Assembly: GCA_012064415.1 (NCBI GenBank)
Contig: SSNU01000055.1
Coordinates: 434,001-498,000 of the forward strand
Reading direction: 5' to 3'
Source of the DNA: Gyrodactylus bullatarudis
Lineage: Eukaryota > Platyhelminthes > Monogenea > Gyrodactylidea > Gyrodactylidae
Length of the DNA: 64,000 nucleotides
Shown here one piece after another: positions 50,364 through 62,600 of the stretch (positions within the stretch are counted from its first letter, which is position 1; every line of letters starts with the position of its first letter). The notes beneath the pieces are model-generated. The model was not told the DNA's origin and did no database searches. It saw only the letters and a list, made by a program, of their open reading frames with translations. The translations under genes were made by a program, and so were the position numbers.

Positions 50364-50528
50364 ATGAGAAATAAGAGTAATTCAGTTAGCGGGGATATCG
50401 AATCATCCGAGTCAGAGGCTAAGGGACGTTTACGGACTAGACTAATTGAGACTTCCTCAATGTATGCCAAGAATGCTGAACACTTGATTGGTCGACGAGA
50501 CGCTGGGGTTGATGTTGAAGCCATCATG
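50364..50528 (+). CDS. Candidate alternative first coding exon of the DPP-like gene (b)
   Basis: 55 codons from ATG 50364 to a GTGAGT donor at 50529, ending in phase 0. The peptide is hydrophilic and clearly protein-like in composition (SGDIESSESEAKGRLRTRLI, MYAKNAEHLIGRRDAGVDVE) in a G+C island within AT-rich DNA. No domain recognised. Same strand and phase as the 56626 first exon and the 56775 membrane-anchor exon, so it could supply another cytoplasmic N-terminus. Alternatively it begins an unrelated gene whose other exons I did not find. Confidence 0.5.
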
Positions 50529-51116
50529 GTGAGTACTTGTTTTAAACTGTACTTTACATTGGGCCTAAAGACTTTTTCTCTGATTATGCATTTGAAACTG
50601 AAGATGAATTGATTTTATTCTACCCAAAATTAAAAAAGAATAAACGAAAAACAAAATTCTGTACACAAAAAAGCTTAACAATTTAAATGAATGATAAGTA
50701 AACTTTAAAAACTATAGAAAGAATACTTTGTTTCTGCACGAAAGATCTACTTTTTTCATATTCGGATAAGTAATTACTTACTTAATTATAATAAAACGGA
50801 AGAGACATGAAATTTCGTAAATTCTAGTGGGTATTACAACTTCATTTTAAAGTTTCGAATAAGAATCATTCTGCCTCTACGAAGTCTTTTGATATTATCA
50901 AAAAAATTTGATCTCTCTCTGTAACAAAGGAAGATTTAGCCCTGCTATTAAAAACGTTTCACATTCAGGCGTGATTTGAGCACCATTCAATAAATGGTAA
51001 AAGAAGAGGGATTCACCGCAAGGGATTCGTTTTCATTTCATCGATGTTTAAAAGCCCTTAGTCTGTTTGTCATTCAGAAAAACAAGAGAGGGCAAATGTT
51101 CTATAGACTAGCCTTA

Positions 51117-51440
51117 TGATTTGAAGAAAAAAATTCTGAAAAAAATTTATCATAACAAATATGGTCATTTTTCAAATTTCAATTTAGCGCTAAAATCCCA
51201 TTTTTTCGAACTTTGAACTGAAAGTTTCTATTGATTTGAAAGTGAGAGAGCGATCAAAAGTTGATTCTCAGGATTACAAAAAAAGAAAGCCGAATCTGCT
51301 GAATCTGTTCTAGTGTATAACTTCATTATCGTTTGGAGGTCGAGTTTCGATTTTTCGATCATTTTCACTACATATAAATTAATGAGTAGAATTCATTTTC
51401 CGTAAAAATCATAGATTCCCAACTTCATATCTATACCAGC
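51117..51440. mobile_element. GGCGCC-family MITE, left end lost
   Basis: Starts abruptly at ATGATTTGAAGAAAAAAATTCTG and runs through TTTAGCGCTAAAATCCCATT, TTTCGAACTTTGAACTGAAA, AGCGATCAAAAGTTGATT and AAAAATCATAGATTCCCAAC to TTCATATC. The middle matches copies A and B; the central palindrome is mutated to TTAGCGCTAA. The left terminal repeat is missing. Confidence 0.65.
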
Positions 51441-51490
51441 TTTCTTATTGACATTTCTGTAACCTGTTGATTTTAATTTATTTGAATTTA

Positions 51491-51924
51491 AACCTAATTG
51501 AGATGAAGATAATAATTTAATATTTTTACAAAAAACTCGATATTTTTCTCCGGATTCACAGAAAATTTATTGAAATCTAAATAAGATGTGGATATTCGAA
51601 AATATTCCGAAAAAAATCAATCATTCAATCTGACCAAATTCAGGCCATTTTTCGAGTTTCGAAAATGCACCAAATTTCTACTCTTTTTCTACTCAACTTT
51701 TGAACCCAAAATTTTTATCAATTTCGGTTTTATTCAAAGCAGTTAAATGCAGATATTTGGGATCAACATTAGACAAAGAATTTCAATAAACGATCGAATT
51801 TCTTTCGAATCTTATTAGCTCATTTCGTTTTAGAATTTAAAAAAAATTGTTTTTCAGTGAGTCCGGAGAAAAATATCGAGTTTTTCTAAATATAGTTAAT
51901 TCTCATCTTCATGTCAACTAGCTT
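51491..51924. mobile_element. Palindromic MITE, ATGAAGATGA subfamily, copy 2
   Basis: Left AACCTAATTGAGATGAAGAT and right ATCTTCATGTCAACTAGCTT are inverted. Inner pairs: AAAAAACTCGATATTTTTCT / AGAAAAATATCGAGTTTTTC and CCGGATTCACAGAAAA / TTTTCAGTGAGTCCGG. The central ATTTTTCGAGTTTCGAAAAT block is shared with the 21021 element (ATTTTTTGAATTTCGAAAAT). Confidence 0.7.
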
Positions 51925-52798
51925 CATATTCCATCCTGATTAATGTCTCAGGCTTGGCTAAAGTTTTATCAGTGATATCCTATCCTTTATCTGTTGTCGC
52001 AAATTGATTTTTCAATATATTTTTGTATTTGGATCTAATAACTCTCCAGGGATATGCATCATCCCCAGAGATGTATACTGAAATGGTTAAACTGTTGATC
52101 CATTGTATTCTGAGTACAATGGTTGAATAGAATTTCCCATGACTTTTCCTGTTTCTATATGAGGATTAATGAAAAAAAAATTCAAATTTACCTATTGGTC
52201 TATTTTCTTAAATTAATCTCAAAGATTTCGAACCAATCCATCTTTTTGAGTTGTGGTTTTTCATCAATCAAAATCTGATCAAGTTTTTAAAGAGTACATT
52301 TTTAACTTGATAAAAAATAAAACTTGTATGAATTCAGAATATTTATTTCACACAACCCAAAGTACAACTTGAAATTTACAAGTTGAGATCATATTATATT
52401 AGTCGCAGAGATCTTATGGGATAAATAGAAATGCAGCTAAAGGACGGATCATTGGTATTGGAATAAAAATGTCAACCAATGAAAAGAAATATGACAAGTC
52501 GGGCCCATCTGTCTTACTGTGTTACTCAAACGAAATTCTTTAGTTAAATTTATAAGCAAACACTTAGTCTTGAAGTGACCATTAGATCGAGGGTGAATTT
52601 TGTAAAGTCTCATATTTCGAGTGTTCTTCTTATTTTCACTTTGGTAATCATTTGAAATCTCTTTTCTCTACTTGAAATTTTTTTAGAAAACCTATTTGCT
52701 GACCTATAAAAGCTGTAGAATTCAAATGTCCAATCGCCTGTTCAGTATCTCTCATAGTTTTTGAGCCAATTTTAACTTCTGTTGTCTTTTAAAAGGTA

Positions 52799-53474
52799 GA
52801 GTTATTGCCAAAAAGTGTATATATGGGTAGGCACATATATTTTCCCAAAAATGTAATGATATACACGATGTATTTCCAATCTTTTTATATATTTTTGCAA
52901 AAAATGCACTAGTGTGTTCGATAATTTCCAAAACATTTACAAAAATTGAATATGTCTGTAAGACTTATTACCAAAAGTGTATATTTATCAATACATACAT
53001 ATATCTCATACAAAGTAAATACATCTCTTGATAAATCTTTAATTTTCTTCTGAAATTTTCATATGCCCTATCGACAAAGTTGAATATAAATTCGAAGGGG
53101 TATAAGGAGAAATTTTGCATTCATAGACTCCGCTATGTTTGAGGTCAGATTACCTTATCGACATCTTTGAACCGCATGTTCTGCCCAATTCTGATGTGGT
53201 ATGGAATCTGGGTAGATACGAACAGAAGGGTTAATTGACTCCAAAGCTTGCAGATATATGTATGTATTGATAAATATACACTTTTGGTAATAAGTCTTAC
53301 AGACATATTCAATTTTTGTAAATGTTTTGGAAATTATCGAACACACTAGTGCATTTTTTGCAAAAATATATAAGAAGATTGGAAATACATCGTGTATATC
53401 ATTACATTTTTGAGAAAATATATGTGCCTTTTGGAAAATCTCCTACCCATATATACACTTTTTGGCAATAACTC
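52799..53474. mobile_element. Palindromic MULE-derived element
   Basis: About 210-bp inverted arms: left GAGTTATTGCCAAAAAGTGT, ATACACGATGTATTTCCAAT, CACTAGTGTGTTCGATAATT; right AATTATCGAACACACTAGTG, ATTGGAAATACATCGTGTAT, ACACTTTTTGGCAATAACTC. Arm identity is high. Flanks AAAAGGTA (52791-52798) and AAAAATGTA (53475-53483) are similar and may be a degraded target duplication. The 240-bp centre holds a minus-strand relic reading HQNWAEHAVQRCR (about 53157-53195), the same motif as in the 46.7-kb MULE fragment. Confidence 0.75.
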
Positions 53475-56400
53475 AAAAATGTAAGACGGCTTTTAATAAT
53501 AACTACAGATTCAACAAGAAAAAAAATGTTTTCTAACATCCTCGGATTGAAAATTTTCTATTTAACTCGAGAACTCTTGAATTGGCGCTTAATCAAAAAG
53601 TATATGTAATCTTAAATTTTCTTAACGAATTTCTTATTTTTCCTCTTGGCATTCATTTTGGAACATTTTTAAAACAGGAAGTGTAGATGAATTTAATTTC
53701 CTTGTTATTGGAGAGCAGTTATTTATCCTTTTGATTTTCATTTCTCTCTTGTTGGTCTTAAAAAGGTATAGTTGAAAAACGTTTTTTAATCTAGAAATCT
53801 ACCCATCAGAGAGTCCAAGACTGGAATAAATAGCTACAGAGAGTCTGTAATTTTAAGAAATTTTGTTTTGTTTAGGTTAAGAATTCACATTTACTCTAAT
53901 TTTTAAATGATTGGAGAGAGTATTGTAAAAAAATGTGCGTTCAGAGAATTCACTTTTATCGATCCACACCCAAACACACTGCCTTTAAATAAATATTCAC
54001 ATGTTTTTTCCTTCTCTCTCAACCTTGATTGAAAAAGATTTTAAACAAGTTTTAATTCAATATTTTTATCTAGAGGAAGAAATACATTTACAATAAAGAT
54101 ATTATTTTTCTATTAAATCTAAGAAATGGCATTGATTCAAAAAAATATTAGACGCTGATTTCATTGAGCAGTCCCATAGTTTAGAGGACTTTTCGTTACT
54201 CACAGCTGAAAGAATAAAAGTTTCACCAATATTTTCTCTGAATAAATAAATTTTCGCCAAAGATTTTCGCTCACTTCTTCTGATTATCAATAGAATTCGT
54301 TTTAGTTTATTCTATTGTGAATTGACAATTTAGCTGAGAAGTCAAATTTTATAAAATGATAAATCATAACTTGAAAATCAGCAAAACATTTAAGCTCATG
54401 ATTGAGTAGAATCTGTATCAGCTGTTTGCTGACGTCTAACTTAAATTTCATTCAGTTAGTCATATAACTATAATTATACATTAATTTCCCAATGATTCAA
54501 ATTCCCTTCAGATAATAAGAATAGCATATGCTAACTTTATATTCAAATATTAAAATTAGCATCTCAACAACAAAGTATTCAATGAGAGGAATTAATAATT
54601 TCAATAAATCATGATTTAATTGAATAAATAATTTTATTGATTTTATACATCATTATTATTAGTAAGTAGAAGAAATATTTTTGGGATGAATTTTTTCCAT
54701 CTGATCTTCTTCCGATTGTGTGTGCTTTTCTTCCCATCGCTTAGGGAGAAAATATCCATGTGGAGATTTTATGCAGTTGGCAAAGGTATTGATGACATCT
54801 CTGTCAAGATAGTTCCACGCTTCTCTCCTGACGTTGGGGATGAGCACAAATTACAGCTACGTTTTTTCTAGCTTTAGATCTGATGGACTGATTTTCTTGC
54901 CCTGGCTATGTTTAAGAAATCTGCTCAACTCGACGTTTATTGATTCACAAACCTTTACATTCATAGGTTTTTACAGAATGCCTTTAAAGACAAAATTTTA
55001 TGTTCCTTTGAAAAAGGACTTTATCTTTTATTTACACGGATGCTTTCAAGTGCCAAAAAACCTCTCTGATCCTCACGATAAAGCTTTAAAAAATCAATTT
55101 TCACACTTCTAAATTTTACCCTTAAAATCATGATTCTAATGAAAAACTAAATACACCAATGAATTTCTCGTAATATTTTAATCAATTTTATTTACGTTCT
55201 ACTAACTAATTCGGGATGGTTTGACCGTTGAGTTTTGATTCTGACGGTGTTATCTTTTCAATTAATCAACTCTAAAACTAAATTTTAATCTACTGAATCT
55301 ACTGAAAATTTTTAATGAAAATGAACCGCCTTTTTTTTCTTAGACCTCAATTTTTATTATTCTGATCAATTAAAGATTTTATAAAAATATACAATTGTCT
55401 AAGCCAAGATATATATCAATCTATTGAATAGATTCTATTTATCCGGGAAAGATACGGTTTTATCTTTTTTTCATTCCTTCCACGTGAATAATTAAGAGTG
55501 CATTCAACAAAAGCATAAAGTCAACTCTACCTTCAAATATCCGTTTCAAAGGTTTTGTAAAACCTACCAAAGATGGATTCCTTTCCCTCAAAATCCTCAA
55601 TGATTAAGTCTTAGAGAATAGTAATAGTATATAAATTATACATAGTGTGCATTGTGTATTCTTATTTTGGATTAACTAATTCAATCTTCATCAAACTCTG
55701 AAGGGAAAATGTATTAAGATTGACTTTTTAAATTCCTTTTGCCACTCAGCGAATATGTTTATTTCTGTGGTAAGTGGTTAACAATTTATGCTATAAATCC
55801 TGTGGTGAAGCTGGTCTCAATAATTTGACCGGTTCTAATTCTTTAAAGAACCACGGATGTAATATCAAAAATTTCCATATCTTTCTTTTAAAATATAAAT
55901 TTGGCTAGAATTTTATCATGTAATTAAATTAGGAAAAATCCATTTTCCCGAGAATTCTACTCAAGATCAAGTGGGGTAAAGAAAGATTCTTTCTTTTACT
56001 GCAACTCGACTAACAATCGATCAAACAATGTTACACTCAATGATTAATTAATTTAAAATAGTCAATAATTTTATAAATATATTCATATAACTACTTTAAA
56101 GTAAATGCACGATACATTATGAATTATAATTGTCCTGTTGGTGAAGAAGTCTACAAGTAATCATTAGAAATCAACATTATAGACTTGAATAAATTTATCT
56201 CTAGTCATACCTCAAATGAATTTGATGCAAAAAAATATGAAATTGAAAAATTCAATATTCAATTAACATATCCCCACTGATATTTGTTATTAAGAATGAG
56301 AAATTTATGTTTATGCATCTCTATAGTTGTGAAACGAATAAAAATATTTTGTGCCTTGGGAATACAGACAATAAGATTATGATTTGCAAATTTTAATATC

Positions 56401-56625
56401 CTACTACAGATTACAAATTTCAAGTGAATAGAGTTGACCAATCAGGGGAAAGAGACTTTCTCCAAATCTGATTGGTTAACCTTGAGCTCGAATGAAATCA
56501 TCACAGCAGTAGGTAGTGATTGAGAGAAATAATTTTCATTCATTAATAGTATCAATCTAAGGGAATGAAACATTTTATCAACACAGTCTAAGGGGAATAT
56601 ATTTACATCTAAATACATATAAATT
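53475..56625. other. Gene-poor stretch upstream of the DPP-like gene
   Basis: AT-rich non-coding DNA. The one block with coding character, 54659-54827 on the minus strand, is listed separately. The promoter of the 56626 transcript is presumably near the end, but I see no clear element. Confidence 0.5.
54659..54827 (-). CDS. Possible isolated terminal coding exon
   Basis: On the minus strand an acceptor-like CCCAACGTCAG ends at 54828, followed by 55 codons reading REAWNYLDRDVINTFANC...SPHGYFLPKRWEEKHTQ...ENISS-like to TAA at 54659. The stretch is richer in G+C and in charged residues than the DNA around it. I found no partner exon upstream, no known domain, and the opposite strand is also partly open. 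It could be a captured gene fragment. Confidence 0.25.
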
Positions 56626-59600
56626 ATGGAGGAGGAGAATAATATTGAACAAGATCCAAATGTTGACAGGACATATGAGACCCTGTTGAAGAAGAAACTC
56701 GACCAGGAAAATAATCAAGATGATTTGAATGTGGTTAGGGAAATCATTTTCTTAATTCCTTTATTTTCTTGCAGGAATTGGTCACAAACAATACCCAACA
56801 AAAGAATTGGAAAGGTATTCTTCTAGCATTACTCGTTATACTGATTATATCTGCTTTTATAACTGTGGCCAGTGTATTGACAACACCACGTGAGTTATTC
56901 AATTTACATTTTAATAGTTATTGAATTCAAAATCTAAACTTTTGCCCTGTCTATCAACCAACCTGCTTTTCATCAAACTAGATGATAGGGGTAGATTTTT
57001 CAATTCTAATACGTTCAATTTCTTTTTCCCATGGATAAAAATGTGGTTCAGAATGAAATTTTGGTTCGAATCATATAAGTTTACTTCCAAAATAACAATC
57101 AAGGTGCCAGTGATAGTGTCAAACTTCCATTTTTAGAAAAGTAACCATCGTAGGTTTAATGTCTAAAAACAATGTAATTTCTACCTTGTGCTTATTCAAA
57201 AAAAAACCAGTGTGTAGGTGGTGTCAATACCATGGGAGTGTTGAGTGATAGGAGACGGAAGGGGGTTCTGGCCTAGTGGTTAGAAGCGTTGCCTCACAAC
57301 GTTGAAGACCCGGGTTCGAATCCAGGCTATGGTGTACTGACAAGTCCTAATAAGGACGAACCGCGTATACATCTGCCACCGTGAGTTGAATATTATTTGA
57401 CTCTCTTATGGAATTGACACTTGCTTATCCGAACTCTAACATCTAGGTGTGAGAAGACAATTTCCATCATGTTAGTTTCACAAGGATATAGTAATAACCA
57501 CTGACCACACTTAGCTAGTAGGTTTAATGTCTAACCATCGAAGATTTCGAGACTTTAAATAGAAATAGTTGATCCGCAAGAAAATCATTGTCTCTACTGC
57601 AACCAGTTCATAAATAGGTTTTGGACTACAGGTTTTTATACATCAGATTCGAATTATCTTGAAGAGGCCATTCAGATTCTGATCCAGGTTAGAAATCGAA
57701 AATTTGATAAAATCTATCTGTATAAGATTATTAAATTATCTTCTCAATGTCTTTCAGTGAGAGAACGGCAAATCTTGTACTTAATGTTAATGTACTCAAT
57801 GACAATTTTGAACAATCATGATTTATCCTCAGTCAGTAGTCATAATATGCATAGACAAATCTTCATTTTTATATACAATCAATAAATAAATAACATAATA
57901 ATAATATTACCCATCATCTTTACTATAGGGATATTAATACTGTATATATCCTTATTATCATAAGACTTGTTTTAATAATTACAAATCGTATAATTTACAA
58001 TACACAATAATAATAATAAGAATACAATGTGCTAGTTACCATCTTCACCCTTAGCAACAGTTATTCTCAGGAATGATAGAGAACCTTTCTCTGATGATTC
58101 AACTTACCTGAATATTCTAGCACACTTAACTTACTTGGCATTTTGATATGAAAAAATATTTATGGAATCGTACAACCTTGATTATAATTATAATTGAAGC
58201 GGTAATTTGAAATAAAGTTTTATTTACTCTCTCGTATATGGATTCCTCAATGAATTGTGATCCGACTTTTCATACTATTTAACGGACATTAAATTAGGCC
58301 TTATTTTGGCCTAACTTGTTCAGAAACTCTTCCCTACTTGTGTGAGAGAATGCAAATGACAAAATTCATGATGGCTTGAGAAAATTTAAAAATGCTAGTT
58401 TCTCAAATCTAACGTGAGAGTGGTAACTAAAGGGATTTTCTTCAATCAATTGATATCTCATATCAGGTTGATAATAAACAATATGTTTATCATCCTAGAG
58501 TTTTTGAGTTTGGATTTGTCTCTTTTGTCTTTCATTGGAAATGTCACTCAATTATCCTTCCAGATGTGTAGCTCTCTTTGAGCAGGGGAAATACAAATAT
58601 GTCTCTTTTTTCTCTTGATCGAAATGATTGATGTAAAGCACACAATCGTTTCACGGACTAATTATACAATCTACTCATTCATTGAAATTTGAAATTATCA
58701 TCCAATCGAGAAATTCTCAAGATGTTCATTACAAAAAAAGTAGTAAAAGCTTCTCAGATCAAAATCATTAGGACAAGAGTCGTTTTTTATCTTTATCAAA
58801 TGGAATTCCATCTTTTCGATCGATACTCAACTCAATGATGATGGATTAGGAAAGAAAAAAATACGTAAAAAAGATAATAGTTTTCTGAAAAGGGGAATCA
58901 ATCACCTTTTTGATCACATTATTTCTTGGTGTGGGCTGGACATTAGTTTTTCTCTTATTCTCTTATTAATTATTCTTATATTAAGTTAGGCAAAAGAAAG
59001 GTGTTTGCATATGTAATTATGATGGAATATAATTCGAAAGTCACAAGACATCTCTATTCAAACTTATGGACAGCGAAAAACGTGATATATCAGCTTACTT
59101 TCATGTACTAGGTCATGAAGCGGATGCAGAAGCGATCTTGAAAAATAAATTAACCTTCTACGAAAAAACTTGAGTATTTCACAAGATTCTTCAAAGTAAT
59201 TTTCATTTTTCTATTCACCTATAAATGGGTCAGAATATATCTTTAAACAATTTATTGGCTTAGTTCATAATCCAAAAACTATTTGTATTCCTCTGATATC
59301 TGATTCTTGTCAAGTCTAGCGTTTTGTATATTTCCTTCAAAATGCAAATTCAATTCAGAGTATTGTATTGATGAATTGAAACTCAAGAAGAAAGGTTAAA
59401 AGGGCTGTTCAAAAATCTATCTATCAAGGATGTCAATGAAAATAGTAGCAATAATAATTTAGGAGGCTTACACATTAGAGAGAGTCACGTGGCCGAAAAA
59501 AATCAAATTGACAATTTCAAATTATTTTTTTTCATATAAGTATCGTAAATTAAGCATGAAAAAAAATTCCGATGAATATTATTTATTTGAATGTTTCAAG

Positions 59601-62600
59601 TTTTCTGATCATAATCCAGCTTTGTTGTGTAATTTCAGCGACAAAGGTGAAGAATCATGGAAAGCCCTTACCGAATAGCTTCAAATATCTATACAGAAAG
59701 ATGAGCTTAAATTCGATATTCCTTGACAACGGTTTCATTATGCAGGATCCAAATGATAAACAGGTGAAAATATTTCAGTTTAATACAAATGAGACCATCG
59801 AGCTGTTCACAGATAAACAAATGAAACAGGTTCGTCATTTTGGTTTTCAATCTACATTTCCATGCTCAGAAATTATCAAGTACTGACACAAAAGATCGAA
59901 AGCTATGATGCCGATAGGATATAATATTAGTCCATTTTCAACTTTTTCAAACCTTGGTAACTCTATTAGTTTGGTAGAATTCAGTTTATACTGAAGCCCA
60001 AAATGAAAGCTTGTAGTTGAATATATTCATCGCCAAATTTTGGATTTTATGAAAATAAGGTCTCGGCACCGAAAGGATTAGTAAACTGAGAATTTTAGAT
60101 AAGTCATCTAACTGTATTACCGGGAAAAAAGCCTACCATGGCGCTCCCCTTCATCAAGAGATCATGTCTGAAATATTCATGTTTCAAGGGGTTACGAATT
60201 AAGAATTCATTGAAAAGTTTACCCTTAGCCTGAATTTTATTTATTATTACACTTTAGTTCTTTATATTTTTTCTATTTAATTTTTCTTCTTGTCATAAAT
60301 GGAGAGAAAAAGTTTTGAGCTTGAGTAAATAAATTCAACGTCTGTCTGGATAGCTCAAAATTGTATTTTGATGTAAAAAATATTTAATTTTTCTTTAACT
60401 TTCTCTATAGTATTCAACCCCTCCGAATTTGGAGTTCTCGTCTAACATGGATTCTGTCCTCATGTTAAAGAAACAGCCATCAGTAAGTACTAAACTTTAC
60501 ACGTATTTTTTTGGGTCTCGAGTAAATTTTAATTAGATGCTTTCAACTAGGAAGAAGGTCAGTCTATAATTCATCATTCAAATCCAATTCTTCTTCTTAG
60601 CTTAATTTATTTAATTAACACTGGAAATTCCAAATTGTTGACCAATGATTTTTAAGCTTTAATTATTTCAAAATTTTCGAAATTATTATGGAAATGTAAT
60701 ATCACGATTGTATTTTTAGATATTCCGGTATAGCTTCAAAGCTTTCTATGAAATCAGAGAATATGACAAGTAAGCATAGTACACTTACTATTCTTTACCC
60801 ATGAAATTTCCATTTTCTAAAACAAAAAAAGATGTAAAGAAGATGGACTCGCATAAACTTGAATTTGGATAGATTTTATGCGTTTTCCCAAAATTAGAAT
60901 GCTCTTCATGGTTTCCACCAAAAGAATAGAATTTTGTTGATTGATTTCATTTTAATTATTATTGAGAGAGAAAATCTTGCTAACAGTGGGAAACTTTGTA
61001 TTTTGCATACTGTTTTCTTTTTTTTTGGAGACATGTCGAAGAACGAGTGTTTATCTGATCAGATCTATGTAATCAAGATCTAAATTATGTATATTTTCCT
61101 CTCTAGAATCTTTTTTGATGTATATTCCCTCATTAATTGATCGAATCAATAGAGCTAATAGACTTCCTGATAGTTATTCCTGAAACTCAGTAACAAATTT
61201 GTCGAAGTATTGAAAAAAATCCTTACATAAAATTAATACTGTTGGCTGAATTTCAACATTTGATACGTCTTATTCTCTGGTATCCATGAGTTTCGCAGTG
61301 CACTGTATAAGAAGTCTCAATTTCAGACCCTACACAATTGGATTGTTTGATAAAAAATCTTTACAGCCTTAAACAAAGCGTTATTTAATTCAAATTTATT
61401 TCAGTCAGCCAATCTTATTACCGAGCATCAAATTCAACAAGCTTTATTATTTTGCTAAATAGTTAATTAATCTTGAAACCTGGTATTAAGTTTATCAAAC
61501 TATTCCGTTAGTCTTAAGACTATCAAGAGTAACAAGATTAACGGTAACATATACTTGATTAGCCCTTTTGCTTCCGCATATAAATCTGATCAATATGATC
61601 ATTTAATTATTTGCAGGAACACACGAACAGTAAAAGATGCCCTGACAATCGGAAGTGACAGTGGCCGATCTCAAGAAGATTCTCTAGTCAACTTTGTCAT
61701 CTTATCCAGTCAGAAGGGGAAACTGGTAAGAATTGAAATTGTAATCGATTTAAGAAAAGGGAAATCAGTCAGAAATTGGTTCACTAGTCTTAGTTTAAAG
61801 TTGGAACTTTTAACCCCCGGTCTGTAGTTCAAAACAGTAGGCAAGTGAACTGATTCTTGACTAGGAACTCCACGAAGAACCACTTTTTTCAATGCTATAA
61901 AAGGAAAAAATTTTATAGGCTTTCTCGAAGGATGAGCAGGTCTATTATTACGATAATATATTCGAGGACCCACACAAGTTTATTCAGGCATCTGCTGGTC
62001 TCCCAGTGGACAATATTCGTTATGGAACGCCTGACTGGATGTACGAAGGTTAGTTTATTCCCTAAATAATAATAAATACCTATAATATAGATATAAATTT
62101 CATATCTATTATTCGAGCTGTCAAAGTGCTAATTTTAGACAAATTTTGCTCTTAAAAATTTTAATCCACTTTTTTCAATACTGAGTAAAAAATGCTAAAT
62201 TTTGCTGTTTTGTCAAGCACAACCTGACAATTAGGTTAGTTGAATTTTTTTTATTATCTCATCCAGCAAGCCTTGGAAACTAATCCAAGTAGAAATTATA
62301 GATCATTCCAAAGCAAGTCCCTTCTTGCGATATTTTTTACCCTTTCGCCTATACAGTTAATTACATACATGATGGCTCACTGGATGAATATATTTCCTAC
62401 CAAAATTATATTTATACCTTTCTGCTTCTCTTCAGGTGACCAATAATAGGCATGAAAACCAACAACCAATAGAATTTGATTATTTTCCTAACCAATTTTT
62501 CCTCCACTTCTCACCAACTCTAAGGCTATGAGGTAACGATTTTTTATGCAACATGAATTTTATTCATTCCTAAAAATCAAATTTATCATAAATCTTTTTC

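Larger units (their letters stand above)
50529..52798. other. Gene-poor stretch with two MITE copies
   Basis: Non-coding AT-rich DNA holding the repeats at 51117-51440 and 51491-51924 (listed separately). No coding frame seen. Confidence 0.6.

Noticed and set aside
41521..56625. CRISPR arrays, operon promoters or Shine-Dalgarno sites
   Set aside because: The DNA is eukaryotic; no regular spacer-repeat structure was seen and such features do not apply.
57262..57335. Possible functional tRNA-Glu gene
   Set aside because: A- and B-boxes are good, but the D-stem and acceptor stem do not pair properly, the loop lacks U33, and the unit is part of a repeat with target duplication.
62240..62446. 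68-codon plus-strand frame
   Set aside because: Largely within the left arm of the 62351-63084 palindrome, in a DPP-like intron.
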